Source: an uncultured Lysobacteraceae bacterium
GTDB lineage: Bacteria; Pseudomonadota; Gammaproteobacteria; Xanthomonadales; Xanthomonadaceae
NCBI GenBank assembly: GCA_946886995.1
Contig: CAMPJU010000084.1
Span: 1-6,191 of the forward strand
Length of the DNA stretch: 6,191 nucleotides
Reading direction: 5' to 3'
Positions within the stretch are counted from its first letter, which is position 1. Every line of letters begins with the position of its first letter. Shown piece by piece: positions 1 through 6,191 of this stretch. The notes below the pieces were generated by a model. The model was not told where the DNA came from and made no database searches. It saw nothing but the letters and a program-made list of their open reading frames with translations. The translations under genes were made by a program, and so were the position numbers.

Positions 1-728
1 CGCCGACCGAGTTCGCGGTCACCTACGAACTGACCCGGTACGCCGTGCACCATGCGATCGATCCGGACGGCGTACTGCCCGCGCCCGTGACCCCGCAGCT
101 CGCGCCGCACGTCGCCGAGCAGCCCCCGCACGTGGTGTTCACCGACGACCTGCGCGCGTTCTCGCAGCGGGTGGTCGGCGAGGAGACCAATCCGTACCGG
201 ATCGCGCAAAAGCTCTTTGCCGCCGTGGACGAGATTCCATGGGCCGGCGCGCGCGAGTACTCCACGATCACCAACATCAGCGACTACGCGCTGCACGCCG
301 GCCATGCCGACTGCGGGCAGCAGACGCTGCTGCTGATCACGCTGCTGCGGCTCAACGGCATCCCCGCGCGCTGGCAGTCGGGGATGGTCTTTTCCGACGG
401 CGACTACGACAACCTGCACGACTGGGGCCTGGTGTACCTGGCGCCGCACGGCTGGGTGCCGATGGACGTGACGACCGGCAGGTTCGAAGAAGCGCCGGAG
501 CTGGAATGGTTCTACCTGGGCGGCGTGGATGCCTACCGCATCGCCTTCAACGACGAGTGGGGCACGCAGTTCGCGCCCGCCAAGGCGCATTTCCGATCCG
601 AGACCGTCGATTCCCAGCGTGGCGAAGTGGAGTGGGATGGCGGGAACCTTTATTTCGACCAGTGGGACTACGGCTTCGACGCCAAGGTCCTGCATACGCT
701 CACTGCTAACGACGGGGATAAGACATGA
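1..728 (+). CDS. Transglutaminase-like domain protein, C-terminal part (5' end outside window)
   Basis: The reading frame is open from the left edge (first full codon at 3) to TGA at 726-728, giving about 241 visible residues; the true start lies upstream, and the GTG at 45 is an internal codon. The transglutaminase/cysteine-protease core is clear. The nucleophile Cys is in ADCGQQ (codon 312-314), followed by the helix LLLITLLRLNGIPARWQSG. The His is in NLHDWG (codon 417-419) and the Asp in PMDVTTG (codon 465-467), giving the canonical Cys-His-Asp order and spacing. A conserved-looking tail follows, with HFRSE, RGEVEW and GGNLYFDQWDYG. Families with this core act as peptidases, amidases or cross-linking enzymes; the substrate cannot be read here. 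It is probably exported, but the signal peptide would lie outside the window. The stop overlaps the receptor start by ATGA, so the two are almost certainly cotranscribed and translationally coupled. Confidence 0.88.
   Translation, partial: PTEFAVTYELTRYAVHHAIDPDGVLPAPVTPQLAPHVAEQPPHVVFTDDLRAFSQRVVGEETNPYRIAQKLFAAVDEIPWAGAREYSTITNISDYALHAGHADCGQQTLLLITLLRLNGIPARWQSGMVFSDGDYDNLHDWGLVYLAPHGWVPMDVTTGRFEEAPELEWFYLGGVDAYRIAFNDEWGTQFAPAKAHFRSETVDSQRGEVEWDGGNLYFDQWDYGFDAKVLHTLTANDGDKT
714..719 (+). promoter_or_regulatory. Ribosome binding site of the TonB-dependent receptor gene
   Basis: A purine-rich GGGGAT lies 5 bases before the ATG at 725, inside the last codons of the transglutaminase-like gene. 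It supports ATG 725 as the start and fits coupled translation through the ATGA overlap. Confidence 0.5.
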
Positions 729-3727
729 CCAGCCGGACCCGAACCTTGCGCAAGTCCGCTCTTTGCATCGCGATGGGGCTCTGCCTCTCTTCACTCGCCG
801 CACCCACGTTGGCGCAAAGCACCACCGGCGCCCTGGCGGGCAACGCACCGGCGGGTGACCAGATCGTGGTCACCAGCACCGACACCGGGGCCACCCGGAC
901 GGTGACGGTCAACGCCGATGGCAGCTATCGCCTGGCCCAGTTGCCCCCGGGCGAATACACGGTGGCCGTCGCACGGGACGGTGCCACCGTCGGCGATCCG
1001 ATCCTTGTCGCCGTTCCGCTCGGCGGCACGGCGACCGTCGACCTCGGCTCCGCTGGCGACGTGGTCAACCTTGGCGGCGTGAAGGTCGTCGGCAACCGCG
1101 TCGTCAACCGGGTGGACGTGCGCTCGACCGAGTCATCCATGAACGTGACGCGCGAGGAAATCTCGCGCATGCCGGTGGAGCAGAGCCTGTCGTCCGTGGC
1201 GCTGCTGGCCCCGGGCGTGTCGGCCTCCAACGCCACCTTCGGCGGCCTGGTGTTCGGCGGCTCGTCGGTGGCCGAGAACGTCGTGTACATCAACGGCCTG
1301 AACGTCACCGACCCGTACCGGCGCCAGGGCTTCTCGACCGTGCCGTTCGCGTTCTACGAGGAGTTCCAGGTCAAGACCGGCGGCTACTCGGCGGAGTTCG
1401 GTCGCAGCACCGGCGGCGTGATCAACGCCGTGACCCGCTCGGGCGGCAACGAGTTCCATGGCGGCGTCCAGCTCACCTTCGAGCCGGAATCCTGGAATTC
1501 GTCGATGAAGGACCATTTCCACGACGACGGCTCGATCGACGAGCGCGACCGCACCAGCCGCGACGACAGCTCCTTCTACAAGGCGAACGTCTGGGCCTCC
1601 GGCCCGATCATGAAGGACCGCATGTTCTTCTTCGCCATGTACGAGAAGCGCGACTCCGATTCCCAGGACGTCGACACCATCGAGGCTTGGAAAACCAGCA
1701 GCGACAACGACTTCTGGGGCACCAAGCTCGACTGGCAGCTCAGCGACGACCACCTGCTCGAGTTGCTGGCCTTCTCCGACGAGGCCGAGACGTACACCAC
1801 GAACTACGACTACGACTGGGACACCGGTGAGTTCAGCGACGATCCCACCGGGCAGAGCTGGTCCGGTTCGGGCGGCGACAACTGGTCGCTGACCTACACC
1901 GGCCACCTGGCCGACAACTTCACGGTCAAGGCGATGCACGGCGTCAACGAACGCAGCGTGCGCGGCGGCAGCCCCTGGGACGCGGACTGCAGCATCGTCA
2001 GCCTCTCCTCCGCCTACCGCAGCGCATCCGGGATCCAGTCGGCGGGCTGCCACCCGACCAACGGCAGCATCAACAACCGCATGGACGAACGGACGGCAAC
2101 CCGCCTCGACTTCGAGTGGGAGCTGGGCGACCACCTGCTGCGCTTCGGCATGGACCGCGAGGTCATGGACTCCGAGAGCGAGCGCTACTACCCGGGCGAC
2201 GGCTTCAGCTACACCGCCAACACCGCGACGCCGGGCGGCCTGCTGCCCAACGGCGCGGCGATCCCGGACGGCGTGACCGCGATCGTCGACGCCAGGCGGT
2301 ACGTCACCGGCGCGCCGGTCTCGACGAAGGCCGAGGCGATCTACCTCGAGGACAACTGGAGCGTCACCGACAACCTGCTGCTGCAGCTGGGCCTGCGGGC
2401 CGACAAGTTCCACAACACGCTGGCAGGCGGCGCGACGTTCGCGCGCGCCGACTACAGCGACATGATCTCGCCGCGTATCGGCTTCAGCTGGGACATGAAG
2501 GGCGACGGGACCACCAAGCTGTTCGGCAACGCGGGCCGCTACTACATCCCGCTCACCAACAAGCTGACCGACTACTTCGGCGGCGGCACCACCGACGAGC
2601 ACACCTACTACGTGCTCGATGGCTGGACGGAGCACACCGACCCGGTGACCGGCAACACCTACCTGGCGCCGGACCTGGGCCCGCAGATCGGCCCGGTCAA
2701 CACCGACGGCAACGTGCCGCCCCCATCCGACATGCGCACGGCCGTGGCGAAGAACCTCAAGCAGGTCTTCCAGGACGAGTTCATCCTGGGCTTCCAGCAG
2801 GCGATCAACTCCGCCTGGTCGTACGGCATCAACGCCACCTACCGCAAGGTCACCCGCGCGGTCGAGGACGCGCGCATCACCCACGTCGAGGGCTGCCCCT
2901 GGTACTCGGGTGACTGGCCGATCATCAACCCGGGCGAGACCACCACGCTGTGGTGCCCGGACACCAACGACTGGGTCACCTTCGACAGCTCGAAGGATGG
3001 CTACATCGGCCTCGGGAGCGGCACGATCATGGGCTACAAGAAGCCCCGGCGCACCTACAAGGCCATCGAGTTCCAGGTCGACCGCGCCTGGGACGACAAG
3101 TGGGCGTTCAACGCCAGCTACACGTGGTCCAAGAGCGAGGGCAACGTCGAGGGTCCGGTCAACTCCGACACCGGTTACAACGACACTAACCTGGTGCAGT
3201 ACTACGACCATCCGGCGGTGAACGAGCGCTACGGGCCGCTGTTCAACGACCACCGGCACCAGATCAAGCTGCGCGGCAGCTACAAGATCAACGAGATGTT
3301 CAGCGTAGGCGCGACGTACTCCGGCATCTCGGGCGGCCCGATCTCGGCCTACGGCGTGCGCTGGCCGCTGGACAACCGGAGCGCCGGCGGTCCCAGCGAG
3401 TTCAGCGGCGGTGGTTCGGGCTGGCTGTGCGTGGCCAACTGCACCGGCGACTGGGACGAGCGCGAGTTCGTGTTCAGCCCGCTGGGCGCCTTCGGCCGCA
3501 AGCCCTGGGTGCACGACCTGAGCGCCAGCGTCACCTGGACGTATCCGAGCGACGCCATCGACCTGTCGGCCCGCTTCTCGGTCTACAACCTGCTCAACCG
3601 GCAGGCTGCGACCCACGTCCACTCGCGCTACGAGAGCACGCCGGGCAACCAGATGCCGTACTTCGGCCAGGCGCGTCGCTGGCAGTCGCCGCGGTACATG
3701 CAGCTGGTGGTCACCTACAACTTCTGA
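725..3727 (+). CDS. Oar-like TonB-dependent outer-membrane receptor
   Basis: This complete 1000-residue protein is an outer-membrane beta-barrel powered by TonB, used to move a ligand (often peptide, glycan or metal complex) across the outer membrane. Residues 1-30 form a signal peptide: basic n-region with RTRTLRK, hydrophobic core, likely cut after PTLA. Residues about 33-110 form a carboxypeptidase-regulatory-like beta domain (DGSYRLAQLPPGEYTV), typical of Oar-type receptors. A possible TonB box is near VKVVGNRV (119-126). The plug spans about 135-240, with MPVEQSLSSVALLAPGV, VVYINGLNV and YSAEFGRSTGGVINAVTRSG. The rest is a barrel of alternating strands and long loops rich in Asp, Trp and Tyr, ending in the outer-membrane signature VVTYNF with C-terminal Phe. 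The mature protein has six cysteines in three close pairs (422/442, 724/744, 902/906). It overlaps the upstream gene by ATGA and is followed by a strong terminator. The ligand is unknown. Confidence 0.95.
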   Translation: MTSRTRTLRKSALCIAMGLCLSSLAAPTLAQSTTGALAGNAPAGDQIVVTSTDTGATRTVTVNADGSYRLAQLPPGEYTVAVARDGATVGDPILVAVPLGGTATVDLGSAGDVVNLGGVKVVGNRVVNRVDVRSTESSMNVTREEISRMPVEQSLSSVALLAPGVSASNATFGGLVFGGSSVAENVVYINGLNVTDPYRRQGFSTVPFAFYEEFQVKTGGYSAEFGRSTGGVINAVTRSGGNEFHGGVQLTFEPESWNSSMKDHFHDDGSIDERDRTSRDDSSFYKANVWASGPIMKDRMFFFAMYEKRDSDSQDVDTIEAWKTSSDNDFWGTKLDWQLSDDHLLELLAFSDEAETYTTNYDYDWDTGEFSDDPTGQSWSGSGGDNWSLTYTGHLADNFTVKAMHGVNERSVRGGSPWDADCSIVSLSSAYRSASGIQSAGCHPTNGSINNRMDERTATRLDFEWELGDHLLRFGMDREVMDSESERYYPGDGFSYTANTATPGGLLPNGAAIPDGVTAIVDARRYVTGAPVSTKAEAIYLEDNWSVTDNLLLQLGLRADKFHNTLAGGATFARADYSDMISPRIGFSWDMKGDGTTKLFGNAGRYYIPLTNKLTDYFGGGTTDEHTYYVLDGWTEHTDPVTGNTYLAPDLGPQIGPVNTDGNVPPPSDMRTAVAKNLKQVFQDEFILGFQQAINSAWSYGINATYRKVTRAVEDARITHVEGCPWYSGDWPIINPGETTTLWCPDTNDWVTFDSSKDGYIGLGSGTIMGYKKPRRTYKAIEFQVDRAWDDKWAFNASYTWSKSEGNVEGPVNSDTGYNDTNLVQYYDHPAVNERYGPLFNDHRHQIKLRGSYKINEMFSVGATYSGISGGPISAYGVRWPLDNRSAGGPSEFSGGGSGWLCVANCTGDWDEREFVFSPLGAFGRKPWVHDLSASVTWTYPSDAIDLSARFSVYNLLNRQAATHVHSRYESTPGNQMPYFGQARRWQSPRYMQLVVTYNF

Positions 3728-3744
3728 CGGCAGCAAACCCCCTT

Positions 3745-3775
3745 GGCGGCCCCCTCGCGGGCCGCCTCTTTTTTT
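3745..3775 (+). terminator. Rho-independent terminator after the receptor gene
   Basis: A perfect 8-bp GC-only stem, GGCGGCCC (3745-3752) and GGGCCGCC (3759-3766), encloses a 6-base loop. It is followed by TC and seven Ts (3769-3775). It lies 17 bases after the receptor stop codon, so it should end the transglutaminase-receptor transcript. It is unidirectional: there is no matching A run just before the stem to serve the other strand. Confidence 0.9.
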
Positions 3776-3777
3776 CC

Positions 3778-3781
3778 GGGA
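3778..3781 (+). promoter_or_regulatory. Probable ribosome binding site for the TTG start of lysA
   Basis: GGGA sits 5 bases before TTG 3787 and 2 bases after the terminator T run. It is a weak but correctly placed Shine-Dalgarno match, and it is the main reason for preferring TTG 3787 over the in-frame GTG at 3859, which has no clear purine-rich site in front of it. Confidence 0.4.
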
Positions 3782-3786
3782 TCGCC

Positions 3787-5097
3787 TTGCAAGCCACCAC
3801 TGACCTCGCCGCGCGCGGGGAATCCATCCACACGACGCAGGCCGGCCCCGACCCGGGCGTGATCGACGGCGTCGACCTCCGGGCGCTGGCCACGCGCGTG
3901 CCCACCCCGTTCCATGCGTATTCGGCCAGCGCGATCCGGGCGCGGATCGACGAACTGCAGTCGGCGCTGCAGGGACTGGATGCGCTGCCGTGCTACGCGG
4001 TGAAGGCGAACCCCAACGGCGCGGTGCTCGCGCTCATGGCGGAAGCCGGGCTGGGGGCCGACATCGTTTCCGCCGGCGAGATGCGGCGCGCGTTGCGGGC
4101 CGGCATTCCCGCCGACCGCATCGTGTTCTCGGGCGTCGGCAAGACCGCGGACGAGGTCTCCGAGGCGCTGGCCGCCGGCGTGGGACGTTTCAACGTGGAG
4201 TCCCGCGACGAGTTGCACCTGCTGCAGGCCTGCGCGGCAAGCCGCGGCACCGTCGCCCGCGCCGCCGTGCGGATCAACCCCGACGTCGACGCCGGCACCC
4301 ACGCGAAGATCTCCACCGGCAAGGCGGAGAACAAGTTCGGGGTGGGACTGGCGGAAGCGCGGCGATGGTTCGCCGAGGCCGACCGGCATCCCGCTGTCCG
4401 GCTGGACGGGCTGCACATGCACATCGGCTCGCAGCTGCTGTCGCTGCAGCCGCTTCGGCTGGCGCTGCAGCGGCTGTCGGCGTTCTGGCGCGAGTTGCTG
4501 ATGGCCGGGCACGCCATCGACAGCATCGACGTGGGCGGGGGGCTGGGCGTGGCCTATCGCCACGGCCAGGAGCGGACGATCCGCGCCGACGACTATGTCG
4601 CCGCGATCCGGCAGGCACTCGCCGGCTTCGAAGGCCGACTGCTGCTCGAGCCGGGGCGGTGGCTGGTCGCGGAGGCCGGGGTACTGGTCTCCCGCGTGGT
4701 CCGGGTCAAGCATGGCGAGCAGCGCGATTTCCTGGTCCTGGACGCGGCGATGAACGACCTGCTGCGGCCGTCGCTGTACGACGCGTGGCACGAGATGGTG
4801 CCGCTGCACCGCCAGGCACGGCCGATGGAACGCTACGACGTGGTCGGCCCGGTGTGCGAGACCGGCGACACGTTCGCGCAGGGCCGGGACTTGCCCCGCT
4901 GCGAAACGGGCGACGTCGTGCTCATCGCGGGCACCGGGGCCTATGGCGCATCGATGGGTTCGACCTACAACTCGCGCCCGCTGGCCGCGGAAGTCATGCT
5001 CGACCGCGGCCGCTACGCGCTGGTGCGCCGCCGCCAGACATTCGACGAAATGATCGCCGGCGAGCAGCCGGCGACCGACTGGGAGTCCACGGAATGA
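3787..5097 (+). CDS. lysA: Diaminopimelate decarboxylase (PLP-dependent, fold type III)
   Basis: LysA converts meso-2,6-diaminopimelate to L-lysine and CO2 in the cytoplasm, the last step of bacterial lysine synthesis. From TTG 3787 it is 436 residues; GTG 3859 would give 412, and no in-frame ATG precedes the conserved domain. The alanine-racemase-like barrel carries the PLP lysine in CYAVKAN (K73), FSGVGKT, RINPDVDAGTH, KFGVGL, the PLP-stacking His in HMHIGSQ (H212), the phosphate-binding GGGLG (250-254) and EPGR (288-291). The C-terminal beta domain carries the other active-site residues: Cys357 in VCETGD, Tyr386, and Tyr394 in STYN. RPSLYDAWHEMVPL is also typical of LysA. All key residues are present. 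The position after EPGR is Trp, where many LysA proteins have a small residue. It stands alone, with no aspartokinase fused or adjacent, and overlaps the dipeptidase gene by ATGA. A related DAP/ornithine/lysine decarboxylase specificity cannot be excluded. Confidence 0.9.
   Translation: MQATTDLAARGESIHTTQAGPDPGVIDGVDLRALATRVPTPFHAYSASAIRARIDELQSALQGLDALPCYAVKANPNGAVLALMAEAGLGADIVSAGEMRRALRAGIPADRIVFSGVGKTADEVSEALAAGVGRFNVESRDELHLLQACAASRGTVARAAVRINPDVDAGTHAKISTGKAENKFGVGLAEARRWFAEADRHPAVRLDGLHMHIGSQLLSLQPLRLALQRLSAFWRELLMAGHAIDSIDVGGGLGVAYRHGQERTIRADDYVAAIRQALAGFEGRLLLEPGRWLVAEAGVLVSRVVRVKHGEQRDFLVLDAAMNDLLRPSLYDAWHEMVPLHRQARPMERYDVVGPVCETGDTFAQGRDLPRCETGDVVLIAGTGAYGASMGSTYNSRPLAAEVMLDRGRYALVRRRQTFDEMIAGEQPATDWESTE
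5054..5074 (+). other. Short hairpin near the lysA 3' end
   Basis: TCGCCGGC (5054-5061) and GCCGGCGA (5067-5074) form a perfect 8-bp inverted repeat around a 5-base loop, inside the last codons of lysA and just before the dipeptidase ribosome binding site. No T run follows, so it is not a terminator. In DNA this GC-rich it may be chance. Confidence 0.3.
5081..5085 (+). promoter_or_regulatory. Ribosome binding site of the dipeptidase gene
   Basis: GGGAG lies 8 bases before ATG 5094, within the lysA coding end. It supports ATG 5094 as the start of the exported dipeptidase rather than the in-frame ATG five codons later. Confidence 0.6.
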
Positions 5098-6191
5098 ATC
5101 GACTCGCGATGGCACTGCTGGCGGCGGCATTCGCGCCGGCGCCGACCCTTGCGCATGAACCGCTGACCCTCGACACCCACGTCGACATCCCGGACGACTA
5201 CATGCGCGACGCCCGGTTCGACGTCGGGACCGACACGCAGCTCCGGGTCGACCTCGGAAAGATGGAACGCGGTGGCCTGGACGCCGCCTTCTTCGTCATC
5301 TACGTGGAGCAGGGCCCGCTCACGGCGGAGGGCTACGCGACGGCGATGGCCACGGCGGAGCGCAAGTATTCCGCGATCGAGATGATGGTCGAACGCTACC
5401 CGGACCGGATCCGGCTGGCGACGTCGCCCGGGGACGTCGTGGCCAACCATGATGCCGGCCTGCTGTCGGCGATGATCGGCATCGAGAACGGCTACTCGCT
5501 GGGGCGCAGCCTCGACGCGCTGGAGGCGGCGCATGCGCGCGGTGCGCGCTACCTCGGGCTGACGCATACCGGCCACAATGCGATCTGCACCAGTTCCGGG
5601 ACGCGGCCCGAGTTCGGCGATGAACCGGCAGGCGACCGCGGCCTGAGCGGGTTCGGGCGCTCGGTCGTGCTGCGCGCCAACGCACTGGGGATGATGGTCG
5701 ATGTCTCGCATGCCTCCGATGCATGCGTGCGCGACGTCCTGGCCGTGTCCGCCGCGCCGGTCATTGCCTCGCACTCGTCGGCGCGTGCGCTGGTGGACCA
5801 TCCGCGCAACCTCCCGGACGACCTGCTGCGCGCCATCGCCGCACGGGGCGGCGTGGTCCAGGCGGTCGCCTACCGGGAGTTCGTGAAGTCCGATGCGGCG
5901 CGTGCCGAAGCCGAAGCCGCGTTGCAGGCGCGCGTGGCGGAAAGCGCCGGCGCCGAGGTGTACGACAGCGTGCTGCACGGCGCGTTGCCGATGGCGGTGG
6001 AGGGCATGCGCGCGATCGAGGCCCGGTTCCCGATGGCGTCGCTGGAGGAATACGTCGACCACATCGCGCACATGGTCGACGTGGCCGGCGTGGACCATGT
6101 CGGCATCGCCTCGGATTTCGACGGCGGGGGGCAGGTCACCGGCTGGTCGGACGCCTCCGAGACCGCCAACGTCACCGCGGCGCTGCGCGCC
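5094..6191 (+). CDS. Exported membrane-type dipeptidase, peptidase family M19 (3' end outside window)
   Basis: This zinc dipeptidase of the renal dipeptidase family hydrolyses dipeptides, often accepting a D-residue at the C-terminal side. The window holds 366 residues with no stop; family length suggests only some tens are missing. Residues 1-20 form a short signal peptide (MNR, then a hydrophobic stretch ending PTLA before HEP), so the enzyme acts in the periplasm or envelope. The binuclear zinc site is complete: H29 and D31 in DTHVD, bridging E131 in IGIEN, H206 in DVSHAS and H227 in ASHSS. Substrate-site H158 (LTHTGHN) and R238 (HPRN) are present, as is D341 in ASDFDGG. Spacings E131-H158, H206-H227 and H227-R238 match human DPEP1. 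The gap from H227 to D341 is about 45 residues longer than in DPEP1. Its ATG overlaps the lysA stop (ATGA), implying cotranscription and coupled translation. Confidence 0.93.
   Translation, partial: MNRLAMALLAAAFAPAPTLAHEPLTLDTHVDIPDDYMRDARFDVGTDTQLRVDLGKMERGGLDAAFFVIYVEQGPLTAEGYATAMATAERKYSAIEMMVERYPDRIRLATSPGDVVANHDAGLLSAMIGIENGYSLGRSLDALEAAHARGARYLGLTHTGHNAICTSSGTRPEFGDEPAGDRGLSGFGRSVVLRANALGMMVDVSHASDACVRDVLAVSAAPVIASHSSARALVDHPRNLPDDLLRAIAARGGVVQAVAYREFVKSDAARAEAEAALQARVAESAGAEVYDSVLHGALPMAVEGMRAIEARFPMASLEEYVDHIAHMVDVAGVDHVGIASDFDGGGQVTGWSDASETANVTAALRA

Noticed and set aside
239..858. Alternative + strand frames at 239-709 and 529-858
   Set aside because: They overlap the transglutaminase-like and receptor genes in other frames and read as Arg/Ala/Pro-rich shadow protein.
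1..3727. Lasso-peptide cluster (transglutaminase-like B protein plus TonB receptor)
   Set aside because: No precursor peptide, no asparagine-synthetase-like cyclase and no isopeptidase are visible, and the transglutaminase tail (RGEVEW, GGNLYF) does not look like the small lasso B protease.
1133..3736. 867-residue open frame on the minus strand across the receptor gene
   Set aside because: It mirrors the receptor coding frame in GC-rich DNA. The product is low-complexity Val/Ala/Arg/Asp-rich with no recognisable domain, while the + strand protein has a full set of TonB-receptor motifs.
3427..3786. Upstream extension of the lysA frame into the receptor gene, suggesting a 556-residue fusion
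   Set aside because: The extension is an out-of-frame reading of the receptor's 3' end plus the terminator and has no LysA-like sequence; the conserved domain starts after 3859.
3728..3786. Promoter for lysA in the gap
   Set aside because: The gap is mostly hairpin and T run. No -35/-10 pair with sensible spacing was found by eye, so none is annotated.
3715..5130. 471-residue open frame on the minus strand across lysA, and another at 5013-6098 across the dipeptidase
   Set aside because: Both are compositional shadows: rich in His, Arg, Val and Gln, no domain, and fully overlapping genes with intact active sites on the + strand.

Overview
The window is a gene-dense, GC-rich stretch (roughly two thirds G+C by eye) with every real gene on the + strand and almost no intergenic DNA. 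The protein style suggests a gammaproteobacterium of the Xanthomonadaceae (Lysobacter/Luteimonas/Xanthomonas type). The pointers are an Oar-like TonB-dependent receptor with an N-terminal carboxypeptidase-regulatory-like domain, strong G/C bias at third codon positions, and exported peptidase-type neighbours. This assignment is an inference from style; no marker gene is present.

Layout: (1) 1-728, the C-terminal part of a transglutaminase-like cysteine-hydrolase protein whose start lies off the left edge; (2) 725-3727, a complete 1000-residue TonB-dependent outer-membrane receptor, overlapping gene 1 by ATGA; (3) 3745-3775, a strong intrinsic terminator; (4) 3787-5097, a lysA-type diaminopimelate decarboxylase probably starting at TTG only 11 bases after the terminator's T run; (5) 5094-6191, an exported M19 (renal/membrane) dipeptidase, overlapping lysA by ATGA and cut by the right edge. 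No RNA genes, mobile elements or CRISPR arrays were seen.

The genes form two translationally coupled pairs separated by the terminator: a transglutaminase-like protein with an outer-membrane receptor, then a cytosolic meso-DAP decarboxylase with an exported dipeptidase. Each enzyme family is familiar. The combination is more interesting: an outer-membrane importer, two likely envelope peptide-bond enzymes and an enzyme whose substrate (meso-DAP) occurs in Gram-negative peptidoglycan stems would suit uptake and use of peptides, possibly cell-wall peptides from lysed neighbours. That function is a hypothesis from context, not something the sequence proves. Nothing else in the window looks like a new system.
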